Source: Macrotis lagotis
Taxonomy: Eukaryota; Chordata; Mammalia; Peramelemorphia; Peramelidae
Length of the DNA stretch: 64,000 nucleotides
NCBI RefSeq assembly: GCF_037893015.1
Contig: NC_133660.1
Location: 160,698,937 to 160,762,936 of the forward strand
Direction: 5' to 3'
The position numbers were made by a program, and so were the translations under genes. Positions 1-13,392 of this stretch are shown here, piece by piece. Under the pieces are notes generated by a model. It ran no database searches. It had not been told where the DNA came from and saw only the letters and a program-made list of their open reading frames with translations. Position 1 is the first letter of the stretch. Every line of letters begins with the position of its first letter.

Positions 1-560
1 TTTGGAATCAACATCTTGATCAAAGTGGCTAAGTGTTTCACACTTGATCTTCATTGTACTGTTGCTGTTACTATGTATAATGTTCTCCTGATTTTGCTAA
101 CTTCACTGACATCAGTTCATGTAAGTCTTCCTAGGTTTTTCTGAAAGCATCTGGCTCATCCTTTCTTACAGCACAATAATATTCCATCACAATCATAGAC
201 CACAAGTTGGGCAGTCATTCCCCAGTTGTTGGGCATCCTCTCAATTTCCAGTTCTTTGCCACCAGGATATTTTTTCTTTTCTTTGATCTCCTTGGGATAC
301 AACTTGTTTATTGTTGCTGCTGTTCAGTCATGGCCAACTCTTTGTGACCCATTTGAGTTTTTCTTGGCAGAGATCCTAGAGTGCTTTGCCATTTCCTTCT
401 CTAGCTCATTTTATAGATGAGGAAATTGAGGCAAACATGGTTAAAGGACTTGTCTATGGTCACACAACTAGCCTGAGGTCAAATTTGTACTTAAGAATAT
501 GAGTCCTCTTGAATTAAAGATGACTCCAAGCCTAGCATGCTATCCTCTGTGCCACCTGCC
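1..560 (-). repeat. L1 3' region interrupted by a Mar1-like SINE
   Basis: Bases 1-305 are a marsupial L1 3' region in antisense (CTTTGCCACC, CCCCAGTTGTTGGGCATCC). Bases about 306-560 are a minus-strand SINE with the RTE-like tail (GACTCTTTGTGACCC form, then TTTGCCATTTCCTTCTC) and a degraded tRNA-like head ending TGTGCCACCTGC. Confidence 0.75.
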
Positions 561-2184
561 AAATATGATCATTTATCATTTAGCAAATATACCTGGCATT
601 TTTCCTCTTCCTCTTTTCCTTGGTCATAAGCCAGTTAAGTGGTATAGTTATTGCTTTCTTTCCTCAGGAGAACTCCCATTTGTGAATGGGAAGACCAAGG
701 CTTCCTAATCCTTTTCATTCCTGGATTGATGGCTCAATTTTCCAAGTTTATTCCCTGATTTTTCTTGACTCTGGACAAAAGATTGGTAGGTCCACTGCCT
801 GAAGCATCATGTCCAATATCAGGATCCTATTTCTGCAATACCCAAAACTCATATCTGGTCAAGAAAAGAAGCTCAGTTCTCTTTTCTTACAGTTGAAGGT
901 GAATTTTCTCCAATCCCACAACTTCCCCTTCTAGATTCCCTTAAGTAAGTACCATACCAGAAATTGGTATCATGTCCCTCAGTTTATGCCTTAGGAAGAT
1001 ATAAGAAAATTTCAGAAATGGAAGAAGAGGGACAATGACTAGTAGGCAATAGCACAAAGGTTCCACCAGAAAATTGTGGTTGGAAGAAATGATAAGAAAA
1101 ATTCTGTGAAGTACAAATGGGTAAAGGAAAGGGATATGGGATAAACAGTTCTGAGAACTGTTGAGCCTGTGACCATCACAAAGGGCTACAGAAAATAGCT
1201 AGAAGGCATTGAGAAAGAACAGGAGAAATACAGTTATGCACAGTCTGATTAATGTCTGGGATGATCTGCCAAAAGCAGCAGAAGAAACTGTAACCATGAA
1301 TGTACTAAATAAAAATTAAGCTGGAGCCTGTAGGGCAAAAATGTCATCATGTCACCAATCTATTGAGCTGAAATAGGCAAATTGTGCTTGCATATTGTAT
1401 TCCCCTTTTCTCTCTCCTCTACTCCTCTTTTTTCCTCTCCCTCTCCTGCCCTTTCTCATCCCCAGAATATTCTGTTAATGTCCATTTTTGCATGTATTGA
1501 GTACTATATTTCATATTGCTTAGAAGATATGTAGTGAGCATTTATTAAGGCTCAACTATATATCAGGAAATGCAAAAAATAGCAGAAGTCAATCCCTACT
1601 CTTGAAGAACTCACAATCTAATGGGACAGGAGAGAAAAGAGCACCAGATTCAAAGGCAGAAAGACTGGGGTTCAGATCCCAGTTCTAATCTGCATTAGTC
1701 ATATCACCATGAGCAAATTATTGAATCTCCCTTTACCTCTGTTACCTCAGCTAGAAAATGAGGATAATGATATTGGTATGACTGCCTAACATGCAGGGTT
1801 GCTTGTCAACCTTAAATCTCCATAGAAATGTGAAATGGTGGTGTTCTGTTCAAACAGGACACTGGTTGTGATTCTGTTGGAAGCATATTATAATGTGATT
1901 GGGACATGATCTGCTTGAAAATTCTTATTGCTTATCACTGTAGAAACAGAGAATGTTAGATTTGGAAGAAACCTCAGTAGCCATAGAAAAAACCACTACC
2001 TGAGTCTTCCTTTCTCAAATTATCTTGTAGTGACTTACCTGCTTCTATATATGTGTCCCTTTCTTTTCTCCAGTAGAATATAAGTTCTTTGAAGGCAGGC
2101 ACCATTTCATTGACTTTGTATCCCCAGTGTCTACTACAGTACCTTGCATAAGTCCCCTGACAAGTGACGTCACCATCCATCTAC
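561..2184. other. IGFBP7 intron 1, mostly old repeat debris
   Basis: About 561-1520 shows nothing I recognise. About 1530-1640 carries a piece of the same dispersed family as 3398-4345 (AACTCACAATCTAATGGG). About 1640-1870 is a MIR/CORE-SINE-like copy (GGGTTCAGATCCCAG, CTCAGCTAGAAAATGAGG). About 2060-2165 resembles the 3' end of an L2 LINE (AAGTTCTTTGAAGGCAGGC, TGTATCCCCAGTG). Confidence 0.5.
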
Positions 2185-3290
<1,106 letters not shown>

Positions 3291-3323
3291 AAACAGTAAT
3301 ACTGTCATGTTAAATTCAATATA

Positions 3324-3385
3324 CAGGGTGTCTCAAAAGTCATAATAGGGCTTAAAACTATACTAAGACTTTTGGGACACTTGTG
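3324..3385. mobile_element. Mariner-type MITE (62 bp)
   Basis: A near-palindrome: left end CAGGGTGTCTCAAAAGTC, right end (reverse complement) CACAAGTGTCCCAAAAGTC, flanked by TA at 3322-3323 and 3386-3387. The TA target site and the GGGTGTCCCAAAAGTC arms are typical of mariner-derived MITEs. No coding capacity. Confidence 0.82.
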
Positions 3386-3397
3386 TATCAAGTAGTC

Positions 3398-4345
3398 AAA
3401 CATCAAGCACCTGTTAAACTCCTACTGTGTACCAATCACTCTGCTAAGTTCTAGGGATCCCTGCCCTCAAGAAGTTCACTCCATCAGTGCAATAGTCAGA
3501 GACAATTTGGAGGATCTGTAATGGAGAATACCCTCTGTATCTAGAGAAATAAGTATAGAGTTCAAATGAAGACCAAAGTTTATTATCTTCAATTTTTAAA
3601 AGTTATATTTATTATGTATTATGTAATTTTGTTATCTCTAATGTTTTCTTTCTTTCTTTTAGAGATTGTTTCTTCTCTCACAATGCATTCAATTTTGATA
3701 TATTCATATCATGAATGCAAATGTAAAGACTGTATTAGATTAGATTGCCTTCTGTTGGGGGAAGAGGAGAGGGAGAAAAAAATGTAAAATTCAAAACCTT
3801 GCCAAAAAATGATTGATAGAAACTAACACTGTATGTAATTGGAAAACAAATAAAATATTTATATAATGGGGGGGAAAGAAGCTCACACTCTAGTGAAAGA
3901 GACAACATATAAATTACTATATACATACAGGATGTGTACAGGATTAATAGAAGATCCTCTCAGAAATATGGTGGGGAGGGGAGATAGACAGGAATGGGCA
4001 AGGACCAGGAAAATTCTCTTATAGAGGAAGGATTGGAGCTGAGCTTTGAAGGAAGCCAGAAGGCAGAGATGAAGAGGAAGATCATTGAGATGGAGTGAAG
4101 AGATGAAAGGATATATACAGGCAACAGAAAAAACCTAGGGTCATTTATAAAATGTCAAGATTGTGAAGGGCTTTAAAAGTTAAAACATTTTCTATTTGAT
4201 CCTACAGGTACTTGGGTTTATTGAACTAGGGATGGGGGTGGGGAGAAAGTAATATGACCAAACCTATACTTTTCTAGAAAGATCATTATGATAACTGGGC
4301 AAGGACCCCAAGTGGAGAGAGACTTGAGACAAGGAGTCTATTGCC
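3398..4345 (+). repeat. Old dispersed repeat split by an L1 3' end
   Basis: The outer repeat begins with text like CTACTGTGTACCAATCACTCTGC and resumes after the insertion through GAAGGGCTTTAAAAG and GACTTGAGACAAGGAG to about 4345. It is a widespread mammalian/marsupial dispersed repeat whose family I could not assign. At 3480-3875 sits an L1 3' end (plus), starting CCATCAGTGCAATAG. It is flanked by an 11-bp duplication, AAGAAGTTCAC at 3469-3479 and AAGAAGCTCAC at 3876-3886. Confidence 0.6.
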
Positions 4346-4724
4346 AAAAGTCAAGTAGCACCCAGGGTTCAAGGTGAGTGGAGAAAGGGGACATGCTCTC
4401 ACTTTGGAGAACTATTTTAAAGATAGAAACAAAAAGATTTGACACTAGATCAGATGATGGGTGGAGGAAGGGGGAAGGGGGTGGGGAGGGTGGAAGGAGG
4501 GAAGAAGGTGAGAAGGAAAAGCAAACTGTCCATAACCCAAGTTAGGTGATTTCTTATATAGGATTCTTTAGTTGATCTTTTTGTGTGGATTAAAATGCTT
4601 GTTAATGATTGTTTAAAATGGGGGGAATAAACAGCATTTTAAAAAGCATCATAAGATCTTGTCCTGTTGGATAAACCATAGACCCATAGAGCCTGGGAGA
4701 GGGATCTTTAAAATCATCTCATCT

Positions 4725-4887
4725 AGTTCTGGGTTTTTTTTTAGGTTTTTTTTTTGGTAAGGCAAAGGGGTTAAGTGGCTTGCCCAAGGCCACACAGCTA
4801 GGTAATTATTGTCTGAGATTGGATTTGAACCCAGGTACTCCTGACTCCAGGGCGGGTGCTTTATCCACTGTGCCACCTAGCCGCCCC
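4725..4887 (-). repeat. A-tailed tRNA-derived SINE
   Basis: Antisense copy of the abundant marsupial SINE: T-run, GGCTTGCCCAAGGCCACAC, GGATTTGAACCCAGG (B-box complement), then ATCCACTGTGCCACCTAGC (head complement). Nearly full length. Confidence 0.9.
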
Positions 4888-5099
4888 TGTTGTTTTTTTT
4901 TAATAGATGATAAAAACCAACCTAGACAAGCTAAGTGACTTGCCTAAAGCCATCAGCGAGCTCCAGAGAGAGCTTGATTAGGGACTTGATTTCCAGTCCA
5001 CCTCTCCTTCCAGACCACCATGCTGGGCGTCACATTAGTCAAACTTAACTGCAGGGACTGCCCTGATAAATGTCTGTATCATACTTCTGCTCTGAAAAT

Positions 5100-5890
5100 T
5101 CCACTCTAAAATCCAGGTTCAAGCATGTAAATACCAATAAGTACATGGGAAAATGTGCTCCTTAATTGGGCAGGCATTCACGCGGTTAACCTAACCGGGG
5201 GCTCTCCCTGCAGGCTTCTGACAGATCTGGAAATTAAATCCCAGTTCAGTTGGGTGACCCATGCCTCACCATCAGACGCTGCATGGTTCCCGGCCCTAGA
5301 GATTTGCCTGGGAATGATAGCAAATTTCTTCTTTGGACAAAAAACAATTGACAGTATATTTTATTCAGTTCACTGGAAATTGACAAAACTCAGTATTCCT
5401 GTAGTTGTCTACAAGAAACCTCCTCCTCCTTCTCCTCTTCCTCCCCCCCACCTTAAATGACTTGCGACTCCATTTTTCTCTAAAAAGGAGGAATAATGGC
5501 TGAATCAGTCTAGCAGGAAATAGTGCTTGCCTGGGAATCATAAGTGTTTGAAACCATAGGTTTCATGCAGCTGGCAAGTCAGTGAATACCAATGTGTTGG
5601 ATGCCAAACCCAATTCAGATCCAAAGGATTTAGGAGTTGGTGGTCTAATATTTTGTGATTCCTAAATAACCCACTTTGTTTAAAATAATGCTGAAATTAA
5701 GAGCACCTCCCTACCACGGTGCCACAAAGCGGGCATCATCCCTGGTGTCCAGTAATTAAAGAAAGCTATCGTCAGGGTCTGTGGCATAGCCCCAGCCAAG
5801 CCCGGGATCATTTCTTTGCCCTCGTTCTCTCCTTTCCTCTAGATAGCATTCCTCTGAATATTTTTGGTCTTCTCTCCCTCAAAACCTGGT
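5100..5890. other. Non-repetitive intronic stretch
   Basis: No repeat was recognised. About 5150-5420 has balanced composition and high complexity, unlike its AT-rich surroundings, and contains an open frame of 101 codons on the plus strand with no recognisable protein similarity. A run of CT-rich sequence follows at 5420-5450. It may be single-copy intron DNA or a regulatory element; no function can be claimed. Confidence 0.3.
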
Positions 5891-5924
5891 CTCAGATGTG
5901 ACTATAGGAAATACAGAGTGGTAC

Positions 5925-6830
5925 ATAGAGGACTGGACCTGAAGCTGGCCTCAAAAGCTTTACTAGCTCCGGGACCCTAGGCAAGTCACACAGCCTCTCA
6001 GTCTCGGTTTCCCAAACTACAAAATGGGCAGCACCCAGTTCCCAGAGTTGTTGGAAGTCTGGAATGAGATGATATTGTTAAAGGTGCTTAACAGGGCTTG
6101 GCACATGGCAAGCACTAGACAAATACTCTTTACTATTCTTAAATAGCAGATCATCTTCCTTACTCACCCCCATCTACTCTAGGGTTCCCACGGCACCAAC
6201 CACATGAAATCCATCCCTCAGCTTTAGATATTTCCTCTGATTATTCCCCCCCCCCCCCCATCTACCTCCTAGCTTCCCTGGATTCCTTCAAGTCCTAGCA
6301 AAAATACTGCCTTCTACAAGAAACCTTTCCCAGTCCCCCTTCATGCTATTAATATCTATTATTGTCTTATATATATGAATATATTAATTATGATAGAACA
6401 ATAATAGAATGCTACTTTGGCAGATATAGAATTCCTGTCACTCAAAAATGTGGAGAATCATGTGGAAGGAGTACAGATTTCAGGTGGGAATCAGACTGAA
6501 TGATATTAATTACAAAAACATTAATATTGCAATATAATATAAATTATATATTATTTATTTATATAAATTATATATTAATTGAAACACTGTCTTGTATTAT
6601 TTATATACTATTATATAGGTTCCCTTTGTCAATTATCTCTGATTTATCCTTTATATAGCTTGTCTATTTACCTTTCTTTGTGTCCCCTACATTTAGCCTT
6701 ACGTGTTGATTGACCCTTCTCCCTTTTAAATTGAACGTCCCATAGAATGGTTTGAGTCTCATAATTATGAGCAGGGCTTTCCTTGAAGGTGGCAAATATC
6801 TGTTGAATGAATGACCACCACTCATAGTCC
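5925..6830 (+). repeat. MIR/CORE-SINE copy followed by an L2-like fragment
   Basis: About 5925-6125 reads like a MIR-type SINE (AGGCAAGTCACACAGCCTCTC, ACTACAAAATGGGC, GGCTTGGCACATGGCAAGCAC). About 6170-6830 resembles L2 3' sequence, interrupted by a poly-C run at about 6247-6259 and an AT-rich stretch at 6500-6620, and ends GTTGAATGAATGAC. Confidence 0.55.
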
Positions 6831-7334
6831 TCCTATCCAAAACATGCTTCATCCAAACTAAAATTCCAGAGAAACTGTTTTAAGAGCATCAAAACTTTAA
6901 AATAATCTCATAAAAATATTACCTATCATCCTGCTTTATGACTCAAGTATGCTACTGTCTTATCTTTTTCCCCTCCTGTGTCTTTTTACATGGGCCTACG
7001 GTCTATCAGACAAATTTCCCTAAATCTAGTCTCACTGTTGAGCCCACACAACCTGTGGAAGTTTCCTCAGTGACCTCCCTTGGCAGATGGCTCTATTCCT
7101 TAATTAGCTTCACTGTTAGCATTTCCCCCTTGTTTAATGTCAGGAAGTTTCCACTTGTTTCATCCCCTTCCCCCCATGATCATAATGCTTTCCTACTATT
7201 CTTCTCTCATTTTTTTACTTTTGTTTGTTATTTTTCCCTTAAGTGTGTTATCAGAATTAAATCTAAATTTGGGGATTTTTGCCAGTTTGTCTGAATTCCC
7301 TATTTTCCTTATGTCATGTTTTTCTACCATATCA

Positions 7335-7660
7335 TAGGACAGTTAGGTGGAGCAGGGGATAGAACACCAACCCTGGAGTCAGGAGGACCTGAGTTCAAAT
7401 GTGACCTCAGACACTTATTAATTGTGTGACCTTGAGCGAGTCACTTATCCCTGATTACCTCTCATCCTCCAGGGCCATCTCTATTTGTCCTGATTCATAG
7501 CTGGCCACTGGACCCAGATGGCCCTGGAGGAGAAAGTGAGACTGGTGATTTTAACACATCACCCCACTCAGATCCAATTCATTTTTTTGTCATGGCATTA
7601 CCTCTCTGATATCATGGTCTTCTTCAAGACCGAAGGACAAACATCATCACCGTTTCATAT
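7335..7660 (+). repeat. SINE with distinct long tail
   Basis: The tRNA-like head (CAGTTAGGTGGAGCAGGGG, GAGTTCAAATGTGACC) is fused to a tail different from the other SINEs here: CTGGCCACTGGACCCAGATG, ATGGTCTTCTTCAAGACCG, GAAGGACAAACATCATCACC. This is a third marsupial SINE type in the window. Confidence 0.8.
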
Positions 7661-8329
7661 AAAGCATTCCAAAGTTGAAAGAGAACTCTGAGATCATCCA
7701 TTCTTACCCCCCCCATTGTGCCCCTTCTACATGAGTCTCAACAAGTGACCCTCCAGCCTCTGTTCAGAGACTTTGAGTGACAAGAATTCTATACCTGCCA
7801 GGGTTGTAGCTCTGGTTGCTAGGAAATTTCCTCTTTTTTTATGAAATCTCTTTCCCAGTAACTTGTATTTGCTGGTCCAAGTTCTACTATCCAGGGTCAA
7901 GTAAAACAGGTCTCAAATGACCTAGATCCAGGAGAGTAGGAACAGAAGACCAGGAGCTTGAATAGATTCATAAAGGTATTATGGTAATTAGGTAATAAAG
8001 AGTTGACTCTTTTAAAATAAAACTTGAGAAAATTTATAATTAGATCTGATGGGACCTTTCTTGGTATTATTCCTAACCTCATCAATAATATGACCCTGAC
8101 CTACCACAAAAAAATGGTAAATTAGTTTTTTCTCACAACGATGTACTAAAACATAGATGCGTTAGAGTTGAGTTGCTTTGAGGTCTGAAAAAAGCTAATA
8201 TCTATTTCTTAGGATGTTCCCATGCTTTATTAGAAACTTAGAAGTACTCATTATAATGGTATCTTCTATACTGTGATTTTATGTAAATATGAATTTTAAT
8301 GAGTTTGGGGTACATTAAAAATTATTTAT

Positions 8330-8800
8330 AATATGTGAAATATGGTAACTTGTATAGCCTATATTGGATTACTTGCTGTCCTGGAGTGGTGGGAGGGAAT
8401 GGTGAGAGGGAAAAAAAACTTTTTTTTAAAAAAGTCAAAAATTATTTTTACTTATAATTGGAAAAAGAAACAGAAAAGTTAAAAAAATCAGTTCCAAGGT
8501 CATCTTCTTCTCATGACATTTATAAAGCATACTTCCAAACTTGGTCATAACATGCTGTAAACTGGGACTGAATTTATCAAATGCTGTGGAAAGAGTTATT
8601 CTTTTTTAATCTCCTTAATAAGGAATTCCTAATTAAAATGAATGAATTATTTTCTTAACTGGCTTTTTTGTTGGATGTACTTTGTGTCCTCAGTAGAATT
8701 AAACTCTTTGAAAAAAGGAACTGTTTCCTTTTTTGCTTTTGTATCTTTAGTATAAAGACCTGACTGTAGGTAATAGAGTCTTAATATTTCTTGAGTTCTG
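8330..8800 (+). repeat. L1 tail and L2-like fragments
   Basis: About 8330-8460 resembles an L1 3' tail (TTACTTGCTGTCCTGG, GGGAGGGAATGG, then TATAATTGGAAAAAG). About 8690-8800 resembles an L2 3' end (TAGAATTAAACTCTTTGA, TAGAGTCTTAATATTTCTTGA). Both are old and degraded. Confidence 0.45.
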
Positions 8801-9229
8801 AATTGTTGAATATCAATTATCATGTGAAACTTGTAAAATACTCTCATAAAAAAGAGTGAAATGGAATGAGCCCTGGCCTTGGAATCAGAGGGCCTGGCTC
8901 TACTACTCATGCTATCTTCCTGACCTTAGAATGTCCCACAGTTTCCTTGGACCTATTTTCTTATCTATAAAATGAGTCATCACATGAAGAAATGTTCCAA
9001 ATCACTAATAACGTAAGGCAAATTAAGAGAACTCTGAAGTTTTTAAAGCTCACATTCAACAGATTGATAAAATTCATTTCTATAAAAATGAAAATGTTAT
9101 AAAGTGGGAAGAGAGGCACAATAACAGGTACAGCTGGTGAAGCTACAAATTCTTCTATCTTTTCTGGAAAACAATTTGAAACTATACTAGAGAAACCACT
9201 AAACTGACTTAGACCACTGGGTCCAGAAT

Positions 9230-10375
9230 TCCAAGTTATCTTCCAGAAGAGTTGTAGCTATTCACTTTATGTTGGTATACCTGTTATCCTGTAACCTCTC
9301 CAACATTTAATTTTTCCAACTTTTAATATTTTTGTCAAATTAATGGGTATTTCCATTTGCAATTTTCTTATTAATGATTTAAGAACATTTTTCATTATGA
9401 ATGCTATGATAGTTTACATTTTTGAAATCTGTTCATGTCCCTTTGAGCATTTGGGGGGGGGGAGTGAATGACTCTTAGTATATATTTCTCTCAAAAGCTT
9501 AAAAATATTAGGTGTCAGACAAAGCTGATAAAAATTCTCTCAATCTACCGATTTTCCTATTCTAGCTTCATATATTTTACCTTTTGTAATCTCCTCAAAT
9601 CCTTTGCTTAACTGTGAATTTTTTTTCTAACCATATTTGTGAAAGCTATAAACTTGCATTTTCCTAATTTTTTCATGTTAGAATCCATTTATGCTAGTTT
9701 AAGCCTGTCTTCCAACAAACTGTTCTCAAGCTTTTTCCATTTGTATGTAGGAAATTTCTTTCCCCAGCAATTTGTGACCTTGGGATAGTGTTTAATTGGT
9801 TAAGTCTTGTTTATGTAGTTTATTCCGCTAATACTATTTCAACTTCTTTGTTGCTATTGTTCAATCATTTCAGTCTTGTCTGACTCTTCATTGACCCCAT
9901 TTGGGGTTTTCTTGGCAGAGATACTGGAGTAGTTTGCCATTTCTTTCTCCAGCTCATTTTACACACATGAAGAAACTGAGGCAGAATTGAGTAACCTGTC
10001 CAGCTACTAAGTATCTGTGGCCAGATTTAACCTAGGGAAGATAACCCTTTTCTGACTTCAGGCCAGGCACTCTATTTCCCCATGTCATCTGCTCCTTGCT
10101 ATATCTTATCCAGTATCAAATAGTTTTCATATTGCTTTATAATATTACTATTAGAATTACATTAATATATTACTATATGTTAGTATAATTTGAAATCTAG
10201 TAATGCTGAGCCCTATTTATTCCAATTTTTTTCAGTATTTCCCTTGAGATTCTTGACCTATTATTCCTCCAACTGAAATTTGTCATTGTTTTATAAAAGG
10301 ATTTTTCCTAGGGTAGTTTGGTATAGCACTAAATTTAAATAGTATCACCTAAGCCATTAGTATTGATTAGTTTTT
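9230..10375 (-). repeat. Old L1 in antisense, interrupted by a Mar1-like SINE
   Basis: 9230-9845 and 10095-10375 read as an old L1 3' region on the minus strand (GTTCATGTCCCTTTGAGCATTT, TTGCTTTATAATA, GGTAGTTTGGTATAGCACT). The interruption at about 9848-10095 is a minus-strand SINE with RTE-like tail (TCATTTCAGTCTTGTCTGACTC, TTTGCCATTTCTTTCTCCAG). A poly-G run sits at 9452-9461. Confidence 0.65.
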
Positions 10376-11508
10376 ACAAAGCTTATACAAAATAGATTTC
10401 AAAAATATGACACAAAGGGAAGTCCAAACATCCCTCTTCTCCCAATTCCCATGATCACACTCTCCTCTATACTATCTCACTCCCTGGGGAGAGTGGGTTC
10501 AGACTTAACCTAGTTCGTAGTACTAGTCCCACTAAATTCACATCCAAATTTAGTATAACTACTGCAAAAGTCCACATCCCCACCTACCCCTGAGGCTGGC
10601 AGCTAAGCCCAGCAGGGACACCACTTGCCTTTCTGAGGCAGGCCATAGACATCTTTTTTTCAGGTCTTTTTCAGGTCAGCAAAGAAGGAACACAGAGGCA
10701 AAAGAACAGAATCTCTTACTCATATATTAGCCATATATTTGCCTCAGAAGGGAAGTTTTGCAGTCTCTCCCCCTTAAAATACTGTTTCTCATCTCTCAGA
10801 GGACTGAAGCTAGGCAGGAAGGAGTCACCTTTTCCTTCACCTTTTAAATGCCCCCCTCCCCTATTTAGATATTCCTCCTCATCATGTAGGTAGTAGACCA
10901 GGAGCCATTTCAGAATCCAGTTTTGGGGAGTGTCATCATGCTTCTCCAGTGGTTGGTACCCCAGTTTCTTCCACATGGAGATTTCATCAGCAGAGCACCT
11001 TATACCCACTCACCAGCCCCTCAGTACTGTTACACCATCTCTGAAGTCAAGGATGTGAGCCTCTGCCTCTGATGTGTCTTGAGAAAACTGGAAGGAGACA
11101 GATTACGATACAGTTCAAGTGAATTCATTACATTTCATGGGATAAGGATAGGGAAATGAACTGGACCTATAATTTCATTGATGAGAGAGAACTCCCTAGA
11201 TCCAATCCAATCTACTCTGGATCAGGCACAGAAAAAGAAAGACAGTCCATGCCCTCAAGAAGTTTAGCATCTAATGGAGATCACACAGGAAAGGAAGAAA
11301 GAAGGGAGGGATGGGGCGGGGAGAACACCAGGGAGTATCTTGTTCCATGGAGTTGAGACCAGACAGAGCAGTAAATGCAGAATGAAATGGGCTGAGAGAC
11401 CAGTTTCTGAAGGAAAAGTGTTGGAAAGAGTTTGGTACCCCAAACTCCAACCCTCCAGTCAGAGGGGAGAATCTGTTAGCAAGATGGGAGTTCAGTTGCA
11501 CAGAGGGC
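10376..11508. other. Unassigned intronic DNA
   Basis: About 10400-11120 resembles no gene I know; it could be single-copy DNA or a repeat outside my memory. About 11120-11275 holds dispersed-repeat text (GGGAAATGAACTGGACCTATAATTT) followed by a fragment like the 3398-4345 family (CCATGCCCTCAAGAAGTTTAGCATCTAATGG). Confidence 0.3.
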
Positions 11509-11720
11509 TTAGCCCTGGAGCCAAGAAAATTCATCTTATGAATTCAAATCTAGCCTCAGACACAGCTAGCTGTGTGACCTGGGGCAAGTCACTTAACCCT
11601 CAGTTTCCTCATCTGTAAAATGATCTGGAGAAGGAAATGGGAAACCACTCTAGTATCTTTACCAAGAAAACCCCAAATGGGGTCACAGAGTCCAGACATG
11701 ACCATCAAACAACAACAAAT
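11509..11720 (+). repeat. Mar1-like CORE-SINE
   Basis: Plus-strand copy: GAATTCAAATCTAGCC, GCAAGTCACTTAACCC, CTCATCTGTAAAATG, then the RTE-like tail CCAAGAAAACCCCAAATGGG and AACAACAACAAA. The 5' head is truncated or degraded. Confidence 0.85.
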
Positions 11721-13150
11721 GGTGAGATTAGAGGTGATGAGTCTTGTACAGAAGTTGAAATAAGGCAGAGGAACAGATAAAGAATGAACTAAGTACATTC
11801 CTGATACCAGTATAAATTGGTAGTAACTTTTCTGCAGTTTTCATGAGATAAAGTTTATCTGACTTTTTTCTGAAGTGGCAAGAAAATTACAAAGTGGCTT
11901 TCTTCTCTGTGAACCTTAAGATATCCATGGAATAAAGAATGCTGGCTTCCAACCCCTTGCTATTGACACACTAATTAAAGGGAGATTTCATTGTTTGGCA
12001 GATTTTAAATACTTATTTGCAAGACTATTGTCAGCTAGCTAACTCCAAGTTCTCATGACAATGTCTTGAACTCCCTGTAGCTTTGGGATGTGAAAGGGAC
12101 TTTTGTTCCCAAGGCTCTCTAAAATGTCTAACACTGATGTATTCTTCTCCAAACAATCCCTGAATATCCCCTGAGCATTGAGGGGTCCTCTTGCCAATTC
12201 CCCATGTGGGAAGGAGGACAGAGCAGCATGGGATGGAGAGAGGTGGGGTGAGGTTGGGGGGGGGGGGGGCGGAAGAATCAATTCAAAGAAAAATGACAAT
12301 GCCCTTGTGGCAGGACCTGAGATGGAGCCCACAGTCCAGCCCTTTGCTGTTGAGTGTCTCTTTCAGCCCCAACTAGGAAATGTCCGAGACAGAAATATAT
12401 ACAAACAAACCCACTGCATATACTGAGTACAACAGTGTTTTATCAAAGAAAGGGTAAGATTTCCCTGCCCCCCAAGATGAATTTCCTATTCTAACCTAAG
12501 TTTAGAAAGGGAGGAAGCATGAAAAATATTTGGAGATTTTTGAAACACTAATCTTTCTGCTGATTCCTAGGGAGGAAAAGAAAAATAAGAAAACCTTGGA
12601 GTATAAGAAAGAGGGGCTCCTATGGGAAAATCTTATATGTCATGGCCATTTCCTTTCTAGTTCAAGAAATTAACAGTATACTAGAAATAGCACATTGCAA
12701 AAGAGAGAACTTCTTGTTCCCTAACTGCTGATTATGCCGGATAACTTTCCAAGTCTCAGGGGATAGACATCTGTCTTCCCTTTTCCCCAGGCTTCTGAGG
12801 CAAGTTCATGTTTCATGTACATGGAGTTGGCCAGTACACCAGCCCACTTCCTTCTGACTATTGGACCTCTCCTTGCCAAGATCCCCCAGCAAGACAAGGA
12901 TCCATAATTCAGAAGGAAATGCTGCTGTTCAAACAGTTTGCCCCTGTGAGTTGCCTTCTAACTAATGGGATCTGTCCCAAGCTTCCAACTGTGGCCTTCA
13001 CAAAGGTCAAGGCAAAAGACTGATGATAAAAATATCAATTCAGGTCACTGTGGCATTCCAGGCCAGTCATGATGCCCTGAATTGGGGGAGGTTTGGCTGA
13101 AAGGAGAACCTATTAGTCTTTTGTTATTTATAAAGCAGTGCCTAAGTTAA
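11721..13150. other. Intronic DNA with a poly-G run
   Basis: No recognised gene or repeat. A G-run interrupted only at its ends lies at about 12257-12269. The stretch about 12700-13030 is complex sequence with an open frame (12808-13023) lacking any recognisable similarity. Confidence 0.3.
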
Positions 13151-13153
13151 CAA

Positions 13154-13392
13154 GATGGGCAGCTAGGTGGCAGAATAGATCAGGCCTGAAGTCAGAAAGA
13201 CTCTTCCTTGAGTCAAGTCTGGCCTCAAGAGTATCTGTGTGACTGGACAAGTCACTTAATCTTGTTTGCCCCAGTTTCCTCATCTGTAAAACGAACTGGA
13301 AAAGGGAATGGCAAACCTCTCCAGTACCTTTGCCAAAAATACCTCAAAAGGGATCACAGAGTCATGCAACTGAAAATAATTGAATAGTAACA
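13154..13392 (+). repeat. Mar1-like CORE-SINE
   Basis: GGGCAGCTAGGTGGCAGAAT head, GACAAGTCACTTAATC, TTTCCTCATCTGTAAAAC, and RTE-like tail CTCCAGTACCTTTGCCAAAA through GGATCACAGAGTCATGC. Full length but diverged. Confidence 0.87.

Noticed and set aside
5155-5460. 101-codon ORF in IGFBP7 intron 1
   Set aside because: No similarity recognised, ends in a low-complexity Pro tail, no splice or promoter context.
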